Assembly: GCF_020382885.2 (NCBI RefSeq)
Contig: NC_058496.1
Span: forward strand, 3,216,501 to 3,280,500
Length of the DNA stretch: 64,000 nucleotides
Reading direction: 5' to 3'
DNA from: Scatophagus argus
Lineage: Eukaryota > Chordata > Actinopteri > Scatophagidae
How positions within the stretch are numbered: the first letter of the stretch is position 1; each line of letters begins with the position of its first letter. Under the pieces are notes generated by a model. The model did not search any database. It worked only from the letters and a program-made list of their open reading frames with translations, and was not told where the DNA came from. Shown one piece after another: positions 1 to 11,870 of this stretch. A program made the translations under genes and the position numbers.

Positions 1-72
1 TTTGTGTCTATTCTTTTGTACCCTATGAGCTTCAACATAATGACATGCTTTCACTATAAAGGTGAACAGCCT

Positions 73-227
73 CTATCTTAACCACTGAATAACATGGCAA
101 TTTGGAGTAACCACTTTCAACTCATGAATAATTTGTTTCTCAATACAGTCACTCTCTTCCAGCGTGACAATCTGCCCACAGGGCACAGTTGGCCACACTG
201 TGTTTTGAACAGGAGAAATGTCAAGGC
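73..227 (-). CDS. Possible terminal coding exon, unrecognised gene
   Basis: An open frame on the minus strand ends in a stop at 73-75. It can begin at a reasonable splice acceptor (tttagcag just above 227), giving about 50 residues that read like real protein (LDISPVQNTVWPTVPCGQ, ending CHVIQWLR). The open frame runs further, to 396, but that upper part looks less protein-like. A second frame at about 275-395 reads ILEEKDEHISQALQLNK and could belong to the preceding exon, but the only clean donor would leave an intron of about 47 nt, too short for a vertebrate. I do not recognise the product. It would be the 3' end of a gene lying mostly outside the window or further up the minus strand. Low confidence. 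Confidence 0.25.
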
Positions 228-2614
228 CTGCTAAAATGTTAAAATCTGTGGGCCGTTCGGGTGTAAAATGACACCTGAGCTGGTATCTGACATGCACAGA
301 CTTTGTTAAGCTGGAGGGCCTGGCTGATATGCTCATCTTTTTCTTCAAGGATTCTGATAGTGAAATCCAAAAGTGCTTCTTGCACCTAGCTGTCACCTTG
401 TAAATAATGCAAAAGCAATCACAAACACGGAATTATAATTCAGGGTTTGCCTTGGAGACCAGACTGGAAGTACACATATTCTTTGGTGCTCTTTTTGAGG
501 AAACAACATGTTGAAATTCATTTTTTAAATGTCCAAAATGACTAAAACCCATGACAATCTACAAGCTGATTAACAAAGGAAGCTCATATTTATGAAGTAA
601 ACCATGTCCATATATACTTTTACAGACCAAAACAAGGGATTACAGGCTCCAGAGTGATGTGTGCCTCTGTGCACTTCATTTCTCACCAGCCATCATTAAG
701 AAGCACAACAAAAACAAAGGACATGAATCACTAGAGCAGGGAGCATACATCATGTAAAAGAACACAAGACGGCTGCACTCCCCAGTGCAAAACATCTCCA
801 ATCAGTCTCTGCCCAGCACACTGCAGAACAGGTGTGTTCTGTGGAACAGCAGGCAAGTGCACTGCCCGGTCCATATTAAACAGACAAGCTCTTTATTCCT
901 GCACCCCTACAGTAAATTGTGACGCTCAGTCCTCCATACAGACCTGCTGTAAAACAAAACAGGTGCATCTTTTGTCTGACTCAGTGAGTCTGACACCAGC
1001 TGACAGGAGGGAGCCCTGGATTAAAGAATAATTTTCAAAAACACCACTCTGACTGACCATTGTTCTCCCTATTTTAATCATGGGGGACACGGTTCACTTA
1101 TGGTCATTACAGCGTGTTAAACCTATTAACTGTGGTATTATGGGGAAAAAACACTCATTCCGACATCACAAGTGGTGCATGTGATACACTAAACATAAAC
1201 AAAAGGCGCCGTACCGCAGTGTGTCACCGTGTTACTACAGTACATTCTGAAGGGAAACTGATGTAATTGTAAAATATATGACCTACAGATGATGCTTCAG
1301 CTCTGCGCAGCTCCTTACCTTGAGGCACTTTTTCACTTAAAGCTGAAAGTACAGTCTCTCAATCCATTGATGTTCTTCTTTAAGACACGTCTTGTAGACC
1401 AAGTTTTTAACTGTTTATTCTCTCTCTCCAGAGGGAAGTGAGATTTAAAAAAACAAATGCCGACTTTTTTAAGAAAAAGAAGAGGGACTTGGAAAAAACG
1501 CAGATGGTCACATTTTTGTTCGCAGCCCGAGCGTGGATAAATAGAAAATAACATCAATTCTCGACATCCATGGTAATCAGACTTCCTAGAAAGTACTTTA
1601 CGGTTTCAATAAATTCCATTAACCCAGAACACCTTCGTGATCAGCCCATTTAAAGTCCATTTAAACTTCCCACGCTTTGGCTTTTATGTCCGCAGCAGTC
1701 TTTGTCCAAACTTGCTGAAAGTACCTTTAATCATAAGTGAGAGTTTATCATCAACTTCATAAATAAGTAGAAATGGCTCTTTGGGTCGACGCAGAGCGCG
1801 TTTGTCTGCAAACAAACGCAAGTTTCACCACAAGGGAGGCACACTGCACGTTTAGTTGTAACCCTGCTGTTGATAACTCTGTCCGTGCTGGGTGTCTCTC
1901 CTCCCATTATTACCGTTCCCTCCTCCTACTACAGCCGCGCTTTGAACCGCTGTCAACACGCACAGAACACACCGACACTTCCTGTTACACCTTTCAAAAT
2001 AACGCCCTCGCCGCGAAATACGATAGGTACACCACCAAACCGATCCAATGCGAAAATTAGATATTAGTGTCATTTATCAAGGATAAATACCAATATCTGT
2101 TGTCCCCTGCCCCTCAAATACAGGAACTGCAGTGTCTTCTTTAAATATGACTGCATGTTTAACAACTTTAAATGTTTGACTGCTGAGTTGAAAAACACAA
2201 TCAGTTTAACACGCACCCTAACATGATATCATGTTAGGCTCTTCCAAAGTGTGTTGGGCATTTTCTGAATTTTCCATCTATTTATGGGCTGTGATAATTG
2301 GAAAAAATGACCAACAAATTCATCAATATATGTATTTTTTACTTCCTGGTTATGCAGCCCACTGAGTGTGCTTGAGAAAAGCTTTACAAATACAAAAACC
2401 TTTACAGCGAGTCATAATCGACCTCGTTTGCATTCCTGTCAATTTCTTCTATAATGAGGATCTATGGGACAAAGCTTTTCGGGCAGCAGGGGAAATTTTT
2501 GTGGTAATACCACTGGCCACTGGGCACAACTGGGAGCAAAGCTGAGCGGCCTTCATAACCAGGTCTTAAAGTTATTGATGCCTGAATTACATTTAACTAC
2601 TTCAGTATCAGGGC

Positions 2615-2650
2615 TGGCATTGTGACTGTGGGTTCACAGTCACAATGCCA
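2615..2650. repeat. Perfect short hairpin
   Basis: The left stem (2615-2630, TGGCATTGTGACTGTG) is the exact reverse complement of the right stem (2635-2650), with a 4-nt loop ggtt. Sixteen uninterrupted pairs are unusual for chance. The stem is too short for a normal microRNA precursor, so it is more likely the tip of a decayed inverted-repeat transposon. Confidence 0.75.
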
Positions 2651-4942
2651 TGGCTTACTGGTACACAATTAAGGCCTAATACTGTTAAATACAAAACTTT
2701 GCAATGGTGAAAGTCTGAGAATCCATTGCTTTGTTTAAAAAAACGCTTTTATGTTGAAGGTAAAAGAGTCGACTTCCGGTAATTTCCCGCTTGTCTCTGT
2801 GTGACTTGGCGCTGCTGGCACTAAAGCGCCTCAGACAAAAGCGTCTTTCCATAGCAGACGTGGGGATAGCAACAAAAGGCAAATGCACACCGAAAGGGCA
2901 CATCTGACCCAGCACATTTACAAGGAAAACATGTGCTGTGAACGTGTAGTGAACGTGTAGGGCAAAAACACTCAAGCATGCGAAATGGAAAACAGATGTG
3001 ATATAATGTTGTTTAAAATTTCAAATATCAAGTTAATGATTTGGGTTTTACCAACAGCCACACGACAGACTCCACCTTTCGACCAAGTCCGTATAATTTT
3101 CCTGTAAGGATTAGTTGAGATGATTAAAACTGGGAGCCCACCTTGTTTTGCTATAATATTCAGAGTAACCTTGTCACTTCAATAAACAATAGATTACCGG
3201 CTGGCACCAGCAGACCGAGTGAAGAAATAACCCGCCTTTTTAATATCAAAGTCTATTTTCTCTTAAATGATATTAATATTACTATAAATAATAATCTTTG
3301 ACAAATATTCCAACGACCTGAGTGCCACCGAAAGATGTGTGAGAAAAGGAGCTAAGTTAACATGTGACATTAAACTGGCAACTATGCTAACAAACCCGCC
3401 GTAAAAAAACTCCAACTCAGTGCCGTCCAAATCTTTAGCTAACGCTAGTTAGCTTTGCGTTAGCTAAGGGCTGAAGATTAAGCTAGCACAGGCTAGCGAT
3501 TCTTATCTTAATAAACCCTATTAGTTATATATTTATTACCATAAATCTGACCCAGCTGTGTCATTATGTTGACCTAAATGTTACTCTACTCAATACTGAG
3601 GTCGGATGTATTATTCATACCCGCTGGTTCTTGACTTCTTGTTCTTTGGGAACACGTCTGTCCTGCGTCTGTCCTGCGTCTGTCTTTTGAACGTCACCTT
3701 GTCAGACAGATGTATATATACATACGCCATCTTTATGTTCAAACTAATTTGGATGACCCTCCATATAATTATATTGTTTAAACAGTAAGAGAGAGGTTAG
3801 GAATTTTGTAACTTTACTGTTAAACACTTATTTATTACCTCAGAACCCTGCTTCTTCCGTCCTCCCTGAATGTGATGGAAGCCACCATCACCACCACCAT
3901 ACAGAATACGAGCTGATGGAGCTGTGCTGGCCAGAGTTGTCACTTGTTTTGTGGGTCTTGTTTCCTCTACAATTTAAAATAGCAGTGCCAGCAAAACCCT
4001 GTATGACCACAAGGGGGCGAAACAATCTCCCTTTAAAGGGGGTTAATTGCAGGCTCGTGTGTATTATGCATTTGTGCATTTCGTGACAGAAATGCTGAAA
4101 ATAAGACAAAGAAATAATGCACACAAAGGGTGCATTAAAAAAAGTGTTTTTCCCTTCAAAGTAACATGACCTCAGCTGTGGACACACACTATTAAATTTA
4201 TCATAATGTTAAGGTAATGTTAAGGTATATAACATATGATCATTTCAAATAATATCTGTTTAATATTACTATACACACATTGCTTGTATTACTCGTCTGT
4301 TTACATCCCATTTTGTCTGCTCAACGGGTGCAATTTCTTTTCTAACGCTTATCTCATTTGTCAATATATGACCTGCATGTATAGTAATAATTAACAGCAT
4401 TTTTAAAACAATCACTTCAAGGCACACATCACCAAGGTGCAGAAAATATTGGACTGTTCCATGTTAAACTGCCGAGACAAAAACTGTGTCTCTACCAGGA
4501 AGAGGACAGCCAGTCCCTGTCTTCTGTGAGTGAATCTCTGTGAAAGTATGAGAGCTTCCTGAAAAGGTGGGCAGCCTTAGGAAACAAAGCTTCTGAGGTG
4601 ATGTGAAGGGTTTGATCCGAGCTGACTAATACAGGCTTGTGGCTGGCGGCTGATTGTGTGGACTCATTTGATGGCAGGGGGGAAGCGAAGAGAACACAAG
4701 CAGCTGTCCTTGAAAACGTCGACGAAAACGGCGGGTTGCCAAGCATCTGAAAGGATTATACAAGTGCAACCTTTACCGGCAGCGTGTTCCATGTATGACA
4801 TTGTGCTGGGTGGGAAATGGAGGTGGTAGCCTTGTCTCTCAGTGGCATATTTTCAAATGGTGCTGAAACTGATTAATTGATAGCACAGATTAGAAGAAAG
4901 GTTTTTTGACGCAAGTGAACAGAATGTCAGATCTAAATGGCA

Positions 4943-4964
4943 TGTGTGTGCGTGTGTGTGTGTG
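4943..4964. repeat. TG microsatellite
   Basis: Alternating tg/cg dinucleotides, about 11 units with one cg interruption. Confidence 0.8.
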
Positions 4965-5481
4965 CATCCGTTTGACAGTGTTTACTCTCACATGCCAGGT
5001 GCACCATATGGAGATCAAAGGATTGGAATTAATCACATGAAATCCTCAGTGAAAGACCGAGTCTGAAAAGTATTAAGAAGAATTAACTGGAGGGTAAGAC
5101 AAACTGTGTCCAGTGTATTGATCATATTGTGGACAAACCATTAATAGCCTTTAATTAATTATCTGCTATCTGCCAGACAAGACATGCAACAAGACGCAGG
5201 CATGTCACTTATTCCAGTCTGTACAGCCTGATACCCCTGCAGATTTTTTAAATCTTAATTGTACTGTAAATGAACTGATTGTAAGCCAGTTTTATGACAT
5301 TTCCCTCCCACTGAACAGGTGGGTGGATCCCCTCAAATTGAAAAACCTGCTGGAAACGATTTCAGCCTTACGTGGCACCAAAATGATTTGATTTTGAGAA
5401 CTAGCACAACTTGAAAAGGAGTCAAAAAGTATCAGTCTTGTTTCAGCACATACCATAAGAAGCCACATTGGTCGAACATAC

Positions 5482-5487
5482 TTTATT
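5482..5487 (-). terminator. tmem230: Probable tmem230 polyadenylation signal
   Basis: The plus strand reads TTTATT, which is AATAAA on the minus strand, about 340 nt beyond the tmem230 stop codon. No other transcript on this strand explains it. Confidence 0.5.
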
Positions 5488-5824
5488 ATCAGCTAAAATG
5501 TGCGTTAGTGATTACTAAAGGGTTATTAATGGTATAATGCCAATGTCTCTCTATGATCAAACTAATAAAAATAAAATTATACAAATAAAAGAAACTCATA
5601 TATTACAGCTTAATTCTAAGACACAAATATACAAATTGAACACTGTCTGATATTGATTTGGCTTTATAACAGCAGGCTGGCATCAACAACACTTTGAGAA
5701 AGATATCAAAATCCTTCACATTTAACTTACAGAATGTGCTTAACGGTGTGTTTTAGTGAGCACAAGCGGAATAGCGTGAGTATACGTGAGTGCAGAAAGA
5801 CTGTGGCTGAAGCTGTGATGTTTG

Positions 5825-6798
5825 TCAGTCATCAAAGTCTGGGATATCGTCATAGGAGTAGCCGGGGTATCCCTTTGATGCATAGTAAGCTATTCGCAGG
5901 TGGTAAAATCCAGGCAGGAAGACCAAAATCCCTATGATAAGGACGGGCACAGTGCGGTCTGAGTGCTGAAAGAGAGAAAATGTCTTGGTCAGACTTAAAA
6001 AAGAGCCTTTTACACAAGGTTCATATAATGTTCAATACTGTAAAAACGCTGTACAAGTACTCACATGGACTCCAAAGTATCCAGCCAGGAGAAGGGAACC
6101 AATGATGATTAACAGAGAGCCGATGGCGAAGAGGACTGTGGCCAGGGCTATGGCTTTGTATGGGACTTTGGGTGGGCTCTTTTTGAACTGCCGAGGGGAG
6201 AAACATTTCACTGAGAACGCTTTTGTCTCAAGCGTGTGTCAAGTGTCTCAAGCACTGAGCTGGACAGCAAAATGAGTCACATGATGTACCTGGACGTCCT
6301 GGAGCAGCGACAGTCTGGGACTGGCTGACACAAACCCTCGCTTACATTCAGGTACCAACCAATATGTTTTCTTCAAGGCCAACACTGATACTGGTTATCA
6401 GTAATCAAAGAGGATGACATATATTTGCAGTAAAAATGAAAATTATATTGTGAAAATGTAGAACAACCAGTGATGGGCCAGAGTCGCTGTTATAAAAGTA
6501 ACTTTCAGAAGTGGGTGAACTATAACCTTCAGTCTATAATCACAATAAGGCAAATATTATTGACTAAAACTGAACGTGACATCAACACTCATCATCTGTG
6601 AGACGCACTGATTCAATGTGCTTTCCTCTCCTCATCCAACATGTTATACAGCACACACTTTAGCACAGTTTGACTAAATGTAAAAGCCTTCGCATCTCTT
6701 ACCTGTAAATCAATGTAGCCGTCATCATCAGTGGCTAACCTGGAGTACCTGACATTGCTGCTAGGAGTCCCGCTGGACACGACGCTGCGAGCGGGCAT
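5825..6798 (-). CDS. tmem230: Transmembrane protein 230
   Basis: Three coding exons: 6798-6703 (residues 1-32), 6187-6065 (33-73) and 5965-5825 (74-119 plus stop), all joined in phase 0 with GT-AG introns. The 119-aa product matches the TMEM230 family from end to end (human form 120 aa). It has the N-terminal SSNVRYSRL and DDGYIDLQ motifs, a [19 protein letters not shown] stretch leading into helix 1 (about 44-66), helix 2 (about 79-99, [20 protein letters not shown]) and the acidic end [11 protein letters not shown]. Both ends are expected to be cytosolic. The human protein sits on secretory, endosomal and synaptic vesicle membranes and is linked to vesicle trafficking. The start is the only ATG before the conserved N-terminus. 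In human the gene lies on 20p, not beside ADRA1A, so its place here is a fish-lineage arrangement or one of two teleost copies. Nothing looks broken. Confidence 0.95.
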
Positions 6799-7054
6799 CT
6801 TCCTCAGCTTCCTCGGTTTGTTTTTCAGCGAAGCAGCTCGGCTACAGAAGCTTTACCGACACGGCAGCCATCATCCGGATCACTCACCAGCTGCCAAGTC
6901 CAAAGATGAGCAAAATAAAGTAAAATGTAACACCGGATTTCACTTAAGGCCGTTATTTTGTGGCAAAACACACTTTGGGTAGAAATGAGAGCAAGGTGTT
7001 GACGGTTTCGTATCCCCTACCATGGAACTTCCGTGTTTCCTCATACGTCTCTAA

Positions 7055-7066
7055 TGCGCCTGCGCA
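7055..7066. promoter_or_regulatory. NRF1-like site upstream of tmem230
   Basis: TGCGCCTGCGCA is a full palindrome close to the NRF1 consensus (YGCGCAYGCGCR). It lies about 257 bp upstream of the tmem230 ATG in a CpG-containing, TATA-less stretch, as expected for a housekeeping promoter. Confidence 0.5.
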
Positions 7067-8519
7067 CACCGAAGCGTCGTTAACGGATCCTGCAGAAAGT
7101 TAAACCAGCACGTCTCATAAATGCAAGATAAAAATCACTCTGAATGAGTTACATAAAGTCATAGCTGCCAAGTCTACTTTATTCTGATGAATTGTTTGTC
7201 TGCTGATGATTTGCACCGCCCTGTTTTGGCCGCAAGAGGGCGCCGCCGAGTCTGATTCAAATGACCAGGTCACAGTGAGCAGCAGACACTCCGCTAACAT
7301 CTCTTTGTGTGCGGATGTTCATTTCCTGAGGTGTTCCCTCGGGCAAGCTTTATAATCACACCGTGTCCTCAGAAGATAAAATTTCTGTCAAGGCTGCAGA
7401 TTTTATTTTTTTTCAATTCAGTTCGTGTAACAGAAGCTGTGAGCTTCTAAGCTTCTTCTAACGGTTGCTTTTAGCCAAAGATGTCATCTTTTATCACTTT
7501 CTCACTCTATTTATTTCACATCTGTACTCTGGAGATTTTATAAAACTAAATAATGTGAGTTCACAAGGTGAAAATCACATCTAATTATTTCTAAAGTAAA
7601 CCATCTCCCTTTTTTATTTGGCTCATTATCAATCAAATCCACGTTCAGCTCTTTGTGTTGTCCCTGCCAGATGCTGTCACCTCTCTGTTCATGCACAGTA
7701 ATAACGCAGGCTGTGAATGACTGACCGTGAAACAGACGAAACACACAAAAAAACAGCATTTGCTGACAATTCCTCTGAAATGAATAATTAAAGCTGCAGT
7801 GGTGGGTATACTGTCTTTTTTTCTTTTCTTTTCAAATTGTGTTTTTCACATTCCCCTGCTGGTCTGTGGAAAATTGAACTGTCAGATAGACAAATATAGA
7901 CCCTCCTGTAGGCAGTGCTCAGATAGCCGCCTAACCCTGAAGCTGCTGAACAGTAGATGCTTGTGACTGCACTTTACAGTCAAAGATAAATGTCCACAGG
8001 TTGTGAATAATCCAGAAATGCACAGCTCCTTTCAAGAGCAGCAATAATAACCTAATTGCATATTCTTATTAGATGTGCTCGGAGCATCAATAATACTCTG
8101 TTGTTGCCTTTAAAGTACATGTTGGCAGGCAGTGAGTCTTGAGCGATCATTAGTACGCTCAGTGACCTTGACTGCAAGTCACATTGTTGTAGTTTAAGGC
8201 CGTGCGGCTGCTCTCTGGAGGGCTACGAGCCCTGAAATTGTTTGTGTTTCATATTCCTGCTGTTCTCACCGTGCGTTATGCTGCACTCAGAGTTCTCTCT
8301 CTATTGTTCATCAAATTTCTGATGCACATTTACAAATATAACTAAGCCTCTGTGAGACATGATCTCTGTAAATCTTCCCAGGATAAAGTGGATTTCATCG
8401 TTGTTTTAGGGGGATTAAACAAAGGTATTTTTTCTTTTACCGACCACTTCAACATGATTCAGTGTTGGAGACTGCAGAGCACAAATGTGGACACCTGAAG
8501 GAACTGACTGTACGTACAC

Positions 8520-9195
8520 TTTGGGTAAAGCTTTAGATTTAGTGTTAGTTAACAGGTATGAAAGTCCTGGCATGATGCTTATTAACATTATGTGTTAATA
8601 AAACTACAGGCGTCTTAATATAGCATCATAAACACATTTCTAGTTAGACTTTAAGATCTTCATAAGCACTTATGAGAAAACTGTTTACAGTTTACGGACT
8701 GCTAAAGAACATTCATGAAAGCCTCATGAGTTTCTTATGATACTTTATAAAACAGCGTTACAAACACGCTGATTTTGACTGACTTAGCTGTTATGTGTTT
8801 ATCTATTGTTCTCATTGTGGAGCCTGCAAAAAGCAAAGCCAGCTGTTTTTGAGTGTGTCGTTAACTGGTAATAAATGTGCAATAAAGGATTTATTAACCC
8901 TAATAGGGCATTGTTCTCACGTTAGGTCTTATAGCTGCAAAGAAAGCTTCGTTAACAGGTAAAAAATGTATAATAACGTGTATATTAAAACAAGTTTATT
9001 AACGTTTTGAAGTTGTCTATAAGGTGTTGAGTTATGTTAACATCATAATCTAACAATAAACGTGTGTAAGATGCTGTTAGATGATGTTATCAACACTTGT
9101 CCATCCCATTAACTCGTGAAGTTAATAAACATCTTATAAGGCTTTATAAACAGCTTTTTACCTTCTAGCTAACACTTGTTACAAGGACTTTAATC
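8520..9195. repeat. AT-rich dispersed repeat, possibly inverted-ended
   Basis: The stretch is dense in taacaggta, cataaac, ttataagg and ttaataaa words typical of a widespread fish repeat built from cattataa/taataaac motifs. The ends resemble each other in inverse orientation: ctttagatttagtgttagtt near 8531 and, on the other strand, ctttagattaaagtccttg ending near 9205. This suggests a decayed non-autonomous DNA transposon. Family not identified; boundaries approximate. Confidence 0.4.
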
Positions 9196-11085
9196 TAAAG
9201 TCTTCCCGGCACTGAGCTTATGCCTGCTGCCCTCTTCACTGTACTGTACGTCCTGACAGTAACGCAGGTAAACTTTGCCCTTATCTTTATTAATGATGCC
9301 GGTTTCCTCGCTCGTGTCTCGCTGTGCTGTGTGACTGGTTGTTGGCTGTGCTGGCCAGCCGACGCCAACACTGCCGCATCACCGGTGCTTGTTTCTTTGC
9401 ACGCCAAATGCCTCCCTCTTATCTGTCCCGTCTCCTCACTCGGCTGTTCAATACTTCCAATCAAGGTCACTGCACAGGCCGCTTACCCTTCATCCCGGTC
9501 TCAGTTTAGAAACACCACTTTTAATTTATCTGCGCTTCATCCTTGAAACAATCTAGAAGGCAGGATAATTCTGCAATTATTATACATTCATAAATTCAAA
9601 ATGAATGAGCTCAGAATGGGAGCATTGATGGAGTAATCAATCTGTAAGTAACCCATGCTGCCCTTTTTCTGTTCTCAGACGTTACTTCATGTACTGTCTA
9701 GTTTGTCTTCTTTTTGCTGCAGTGCATGTGTGCTTCAGACCTTCAGACCTCACTGGGATTTTCCTGTAAATGCAATGCAGTTTGCTCGACAATGTGCACA
9801 ACAAGTGACATCTGGAGTTGTGATTAATTAATCAGATGATAGGCAAGACTGTCAGCGGTCAGCGGGAGGGTGGCAGAGTGTGTTGTCATGTTAGATAATC
9901 CCTGCCTCTGGACCCTAATGCCTGCACAGAAGAGCATCAGAACAGCTGGGCACACTTAACCTGCAGGGCGTGTGTGTGTGTGTGTTTGTAAGCTTGTGTG
10001 GTATGAAGACAGCAGCTCCCACCCCCTTATAACCAATGAGTATGACAGTGAACAGTAAGAGAGTAGCATTTAGGCCATAATTAGACTCCTGTTCAGAGCG
10101 GAGTTCTGTCTGCTGAGATAATTAGGTCTGTCTTCATTACAGCAATTCCAGATAACACCATGACTGGAGCCCAATAAAAGGCTGAACCATTAGACCACTT
10201 GAACATCATGCAATCTCCCTGCTGTGGCTCACCCGTTTTACTTTGAAATCCCCCAGGTTTCAGGAATGATCAGATACGGCGTGCGGGTGGTGCACAGGTG
10301 CTGCTGAGCAACAAGCTTTGCAAAATCTGATATTAGCACATGAAAGCTGATGTGATTTCTTTATTTTTAAGATCGTCAAGACACGTGTGGAGGAAATAAA
10401 TGATTGAGTTGATTTATAGTTTGGTGCTTTGCTTGTATTTGTTCTCGTATATTGAACATATGGTGAATAGTAACGTGTATGCAGGTGGCTTGTAGCCATG
10501 GATACGACAAAAGGTTTCTCTCTGGTTTTATCCATCGACAGGAAGCCATTCGCGCCTGTGGCCATCAAACTTTGAGTGTCAGACACTCTGAGTCAATGGA
10601 CTGGCCCTCGGACTTATTTCAGCCCTGTCAGCAGCCAACCCATAATTTATTTATGCTTTCTAAACTGTGCACTAATGACTAACTGCGAAATATCGATCTA
10701 ACTGACTTAACAGAACAATACTTTTGTGCAAATTATTAATTTTCTTTCTGTGCAGTCCTTTTATGCTGTTACTGAATTGTGCAATTACTCTGAATCCTTT
10801 ATACTGTGCATTACCGTTATTATCTATTTCAAAAATTATTGAATATTGTTTATTTCCACCACAGTTACACAGTGAAGTATGATGCACACGTTTTTTTGAT
10901 TTTTCAATGTCATATTTTCTCTGTGTATTGTAGTGCAGGGCACATACTGTATTTTACATATCACTGTTTTTCTTGTTCTCTCTCCATGTTTTGCTTCTGT
11001 TTCCTCTAAGTGTGAAGCAGCTGTAAAGTAAACCAGTTTCCTCTCAAAAAGGTTTTTCTGACTGCGATTCTCTCTTTTCCTCTAA

Positions 11086-11420
11086 TGTCTCCAGCAGGTC
11101 AAAGTCGACGTCTTCTGAACGGATTGGCGCAACATTTGTTACGGACATTCACGGTTTCCCAGATGACGAATCCTCATCACTTTGATGATCCCCTCTGGTT
11201 TGAAGTGAAGTGTCTGGACAGCTGTTGACGTTTTGCGTGGTCCTCAGAGGATGAATCCAGCTGGTGATCGCCTGACTTTTCCTGCGATGCCTTCAGCAGG
11301 TCACATTTGTCGTTCGTGCAGTGAAATATCGCACATCTTCTGAATGGATTATCACAAACTTTGGTACAAACGTTCATGGCTCCCAGATGATGAATCCTGA
11401 TCCCTTTTGTCACTAATGTT
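11086..11420 (+). repeat. Two units of a common fish dispersed repeat
   Basis: Two related units follow one another: an agcaggtca stretch, then tcttctgaa(c/t)ggatt, a (g/c)acattcacgg or acgttcatgg stretch, then cccagatga(c/t)gaatcct, first at about 11090-11190 and again at about 11290-11400. This layout (ggattg, tggtacagacattcatgg, cccagatgaatcct, ctttggtgatcc) is one I recognise as very frequent in percomorph genomes. Its mode of mobilisation is unknown to me. Confidence 0.6.
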
Positions 11421-11429
11421 TTAATTGAA

Positions 11430-11870
11430 GTTTTATTTTTTTAAACACCAAAAAGGATACATATTATCATTATTTATTTAGTTATAGCATTAGAACATAT
11501 ATGATAAAAAGGTAAAAACAGAATAGCAGACATGGTTACCGCTGATGTCTATCATCCAAAATAAAGTACAGACATTTGCATCAGTCAATCCTTAAGTATC
11601 GTTTACTGTGTCCTACTGCATCCATTTCTCCCACTTAATCGTTTTCTCTCAGTCTAATCCAATAGGTCATTCTCTCCATAATGTAAACTTCCCTTTTGAT
11701 TTCTAGCCACTGGTTTGTAGTGGGAGGTTCGTATCCCTTGACTTTTTCATGTTGAGGTGTCTCCTTGTCCGGTACACGGCTGCCTTCCTGTTCTGCATGT
11801 CGGACAGAATATTTACAGCAAGTACAGCTATGTGTCTTAAAATTGTCTCTGCTGCTACCCATCAGTCAAA
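11430..11870 (-). mobile_element. Decayed 3' end of a LINE (L1/Tx1-like ORF2)
   Basis: On the minus strand the frame 11862-11635 ends with TTNQWLEIKREVYIMERMTYW followed by RLREND. This resembles the extreme C-terminus of L1-clade ORF2, where a W..(x)..YxMERMTY..RLR pattern precedes a KW..W end. A KWEKWMQ-stop stretch follows immediately, but in a frame shifted by one base, so the copy is broken. The rest, 11430-11630, would be its 3' tail. Nothing upstream belongs clearly to the same element, so it is a severely 5'-truncated copy, as is normal for LINEs. Confidence 0.45.

Larger units (their letters stand above)
228..5480. other. Spacer between possible terminal exon and tmem230
   Basis: No supported gene was seen. 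The stretch is AT-rich, with scattered short ORFs of chance length. It contains a 16-bp perfect hairpin (2615-2650), a degraded dispersed repeat around 2339-2560 that shares a 27-nt core with 29367-29393, a short tandem of a gtctgtcctgc unit near 3656-3686, and a TG microsatellite at 4943-4964. A gene promoter could lie in 1200-2050, where several CpGs occur, but no first exon could be defended. Confidence 0.5.

Noticed and set aside
228-274. Intron linking the two protein-like frames at the window start
   Set aside because: At about 47 nt it is below the usable size for vertebrate splicing.
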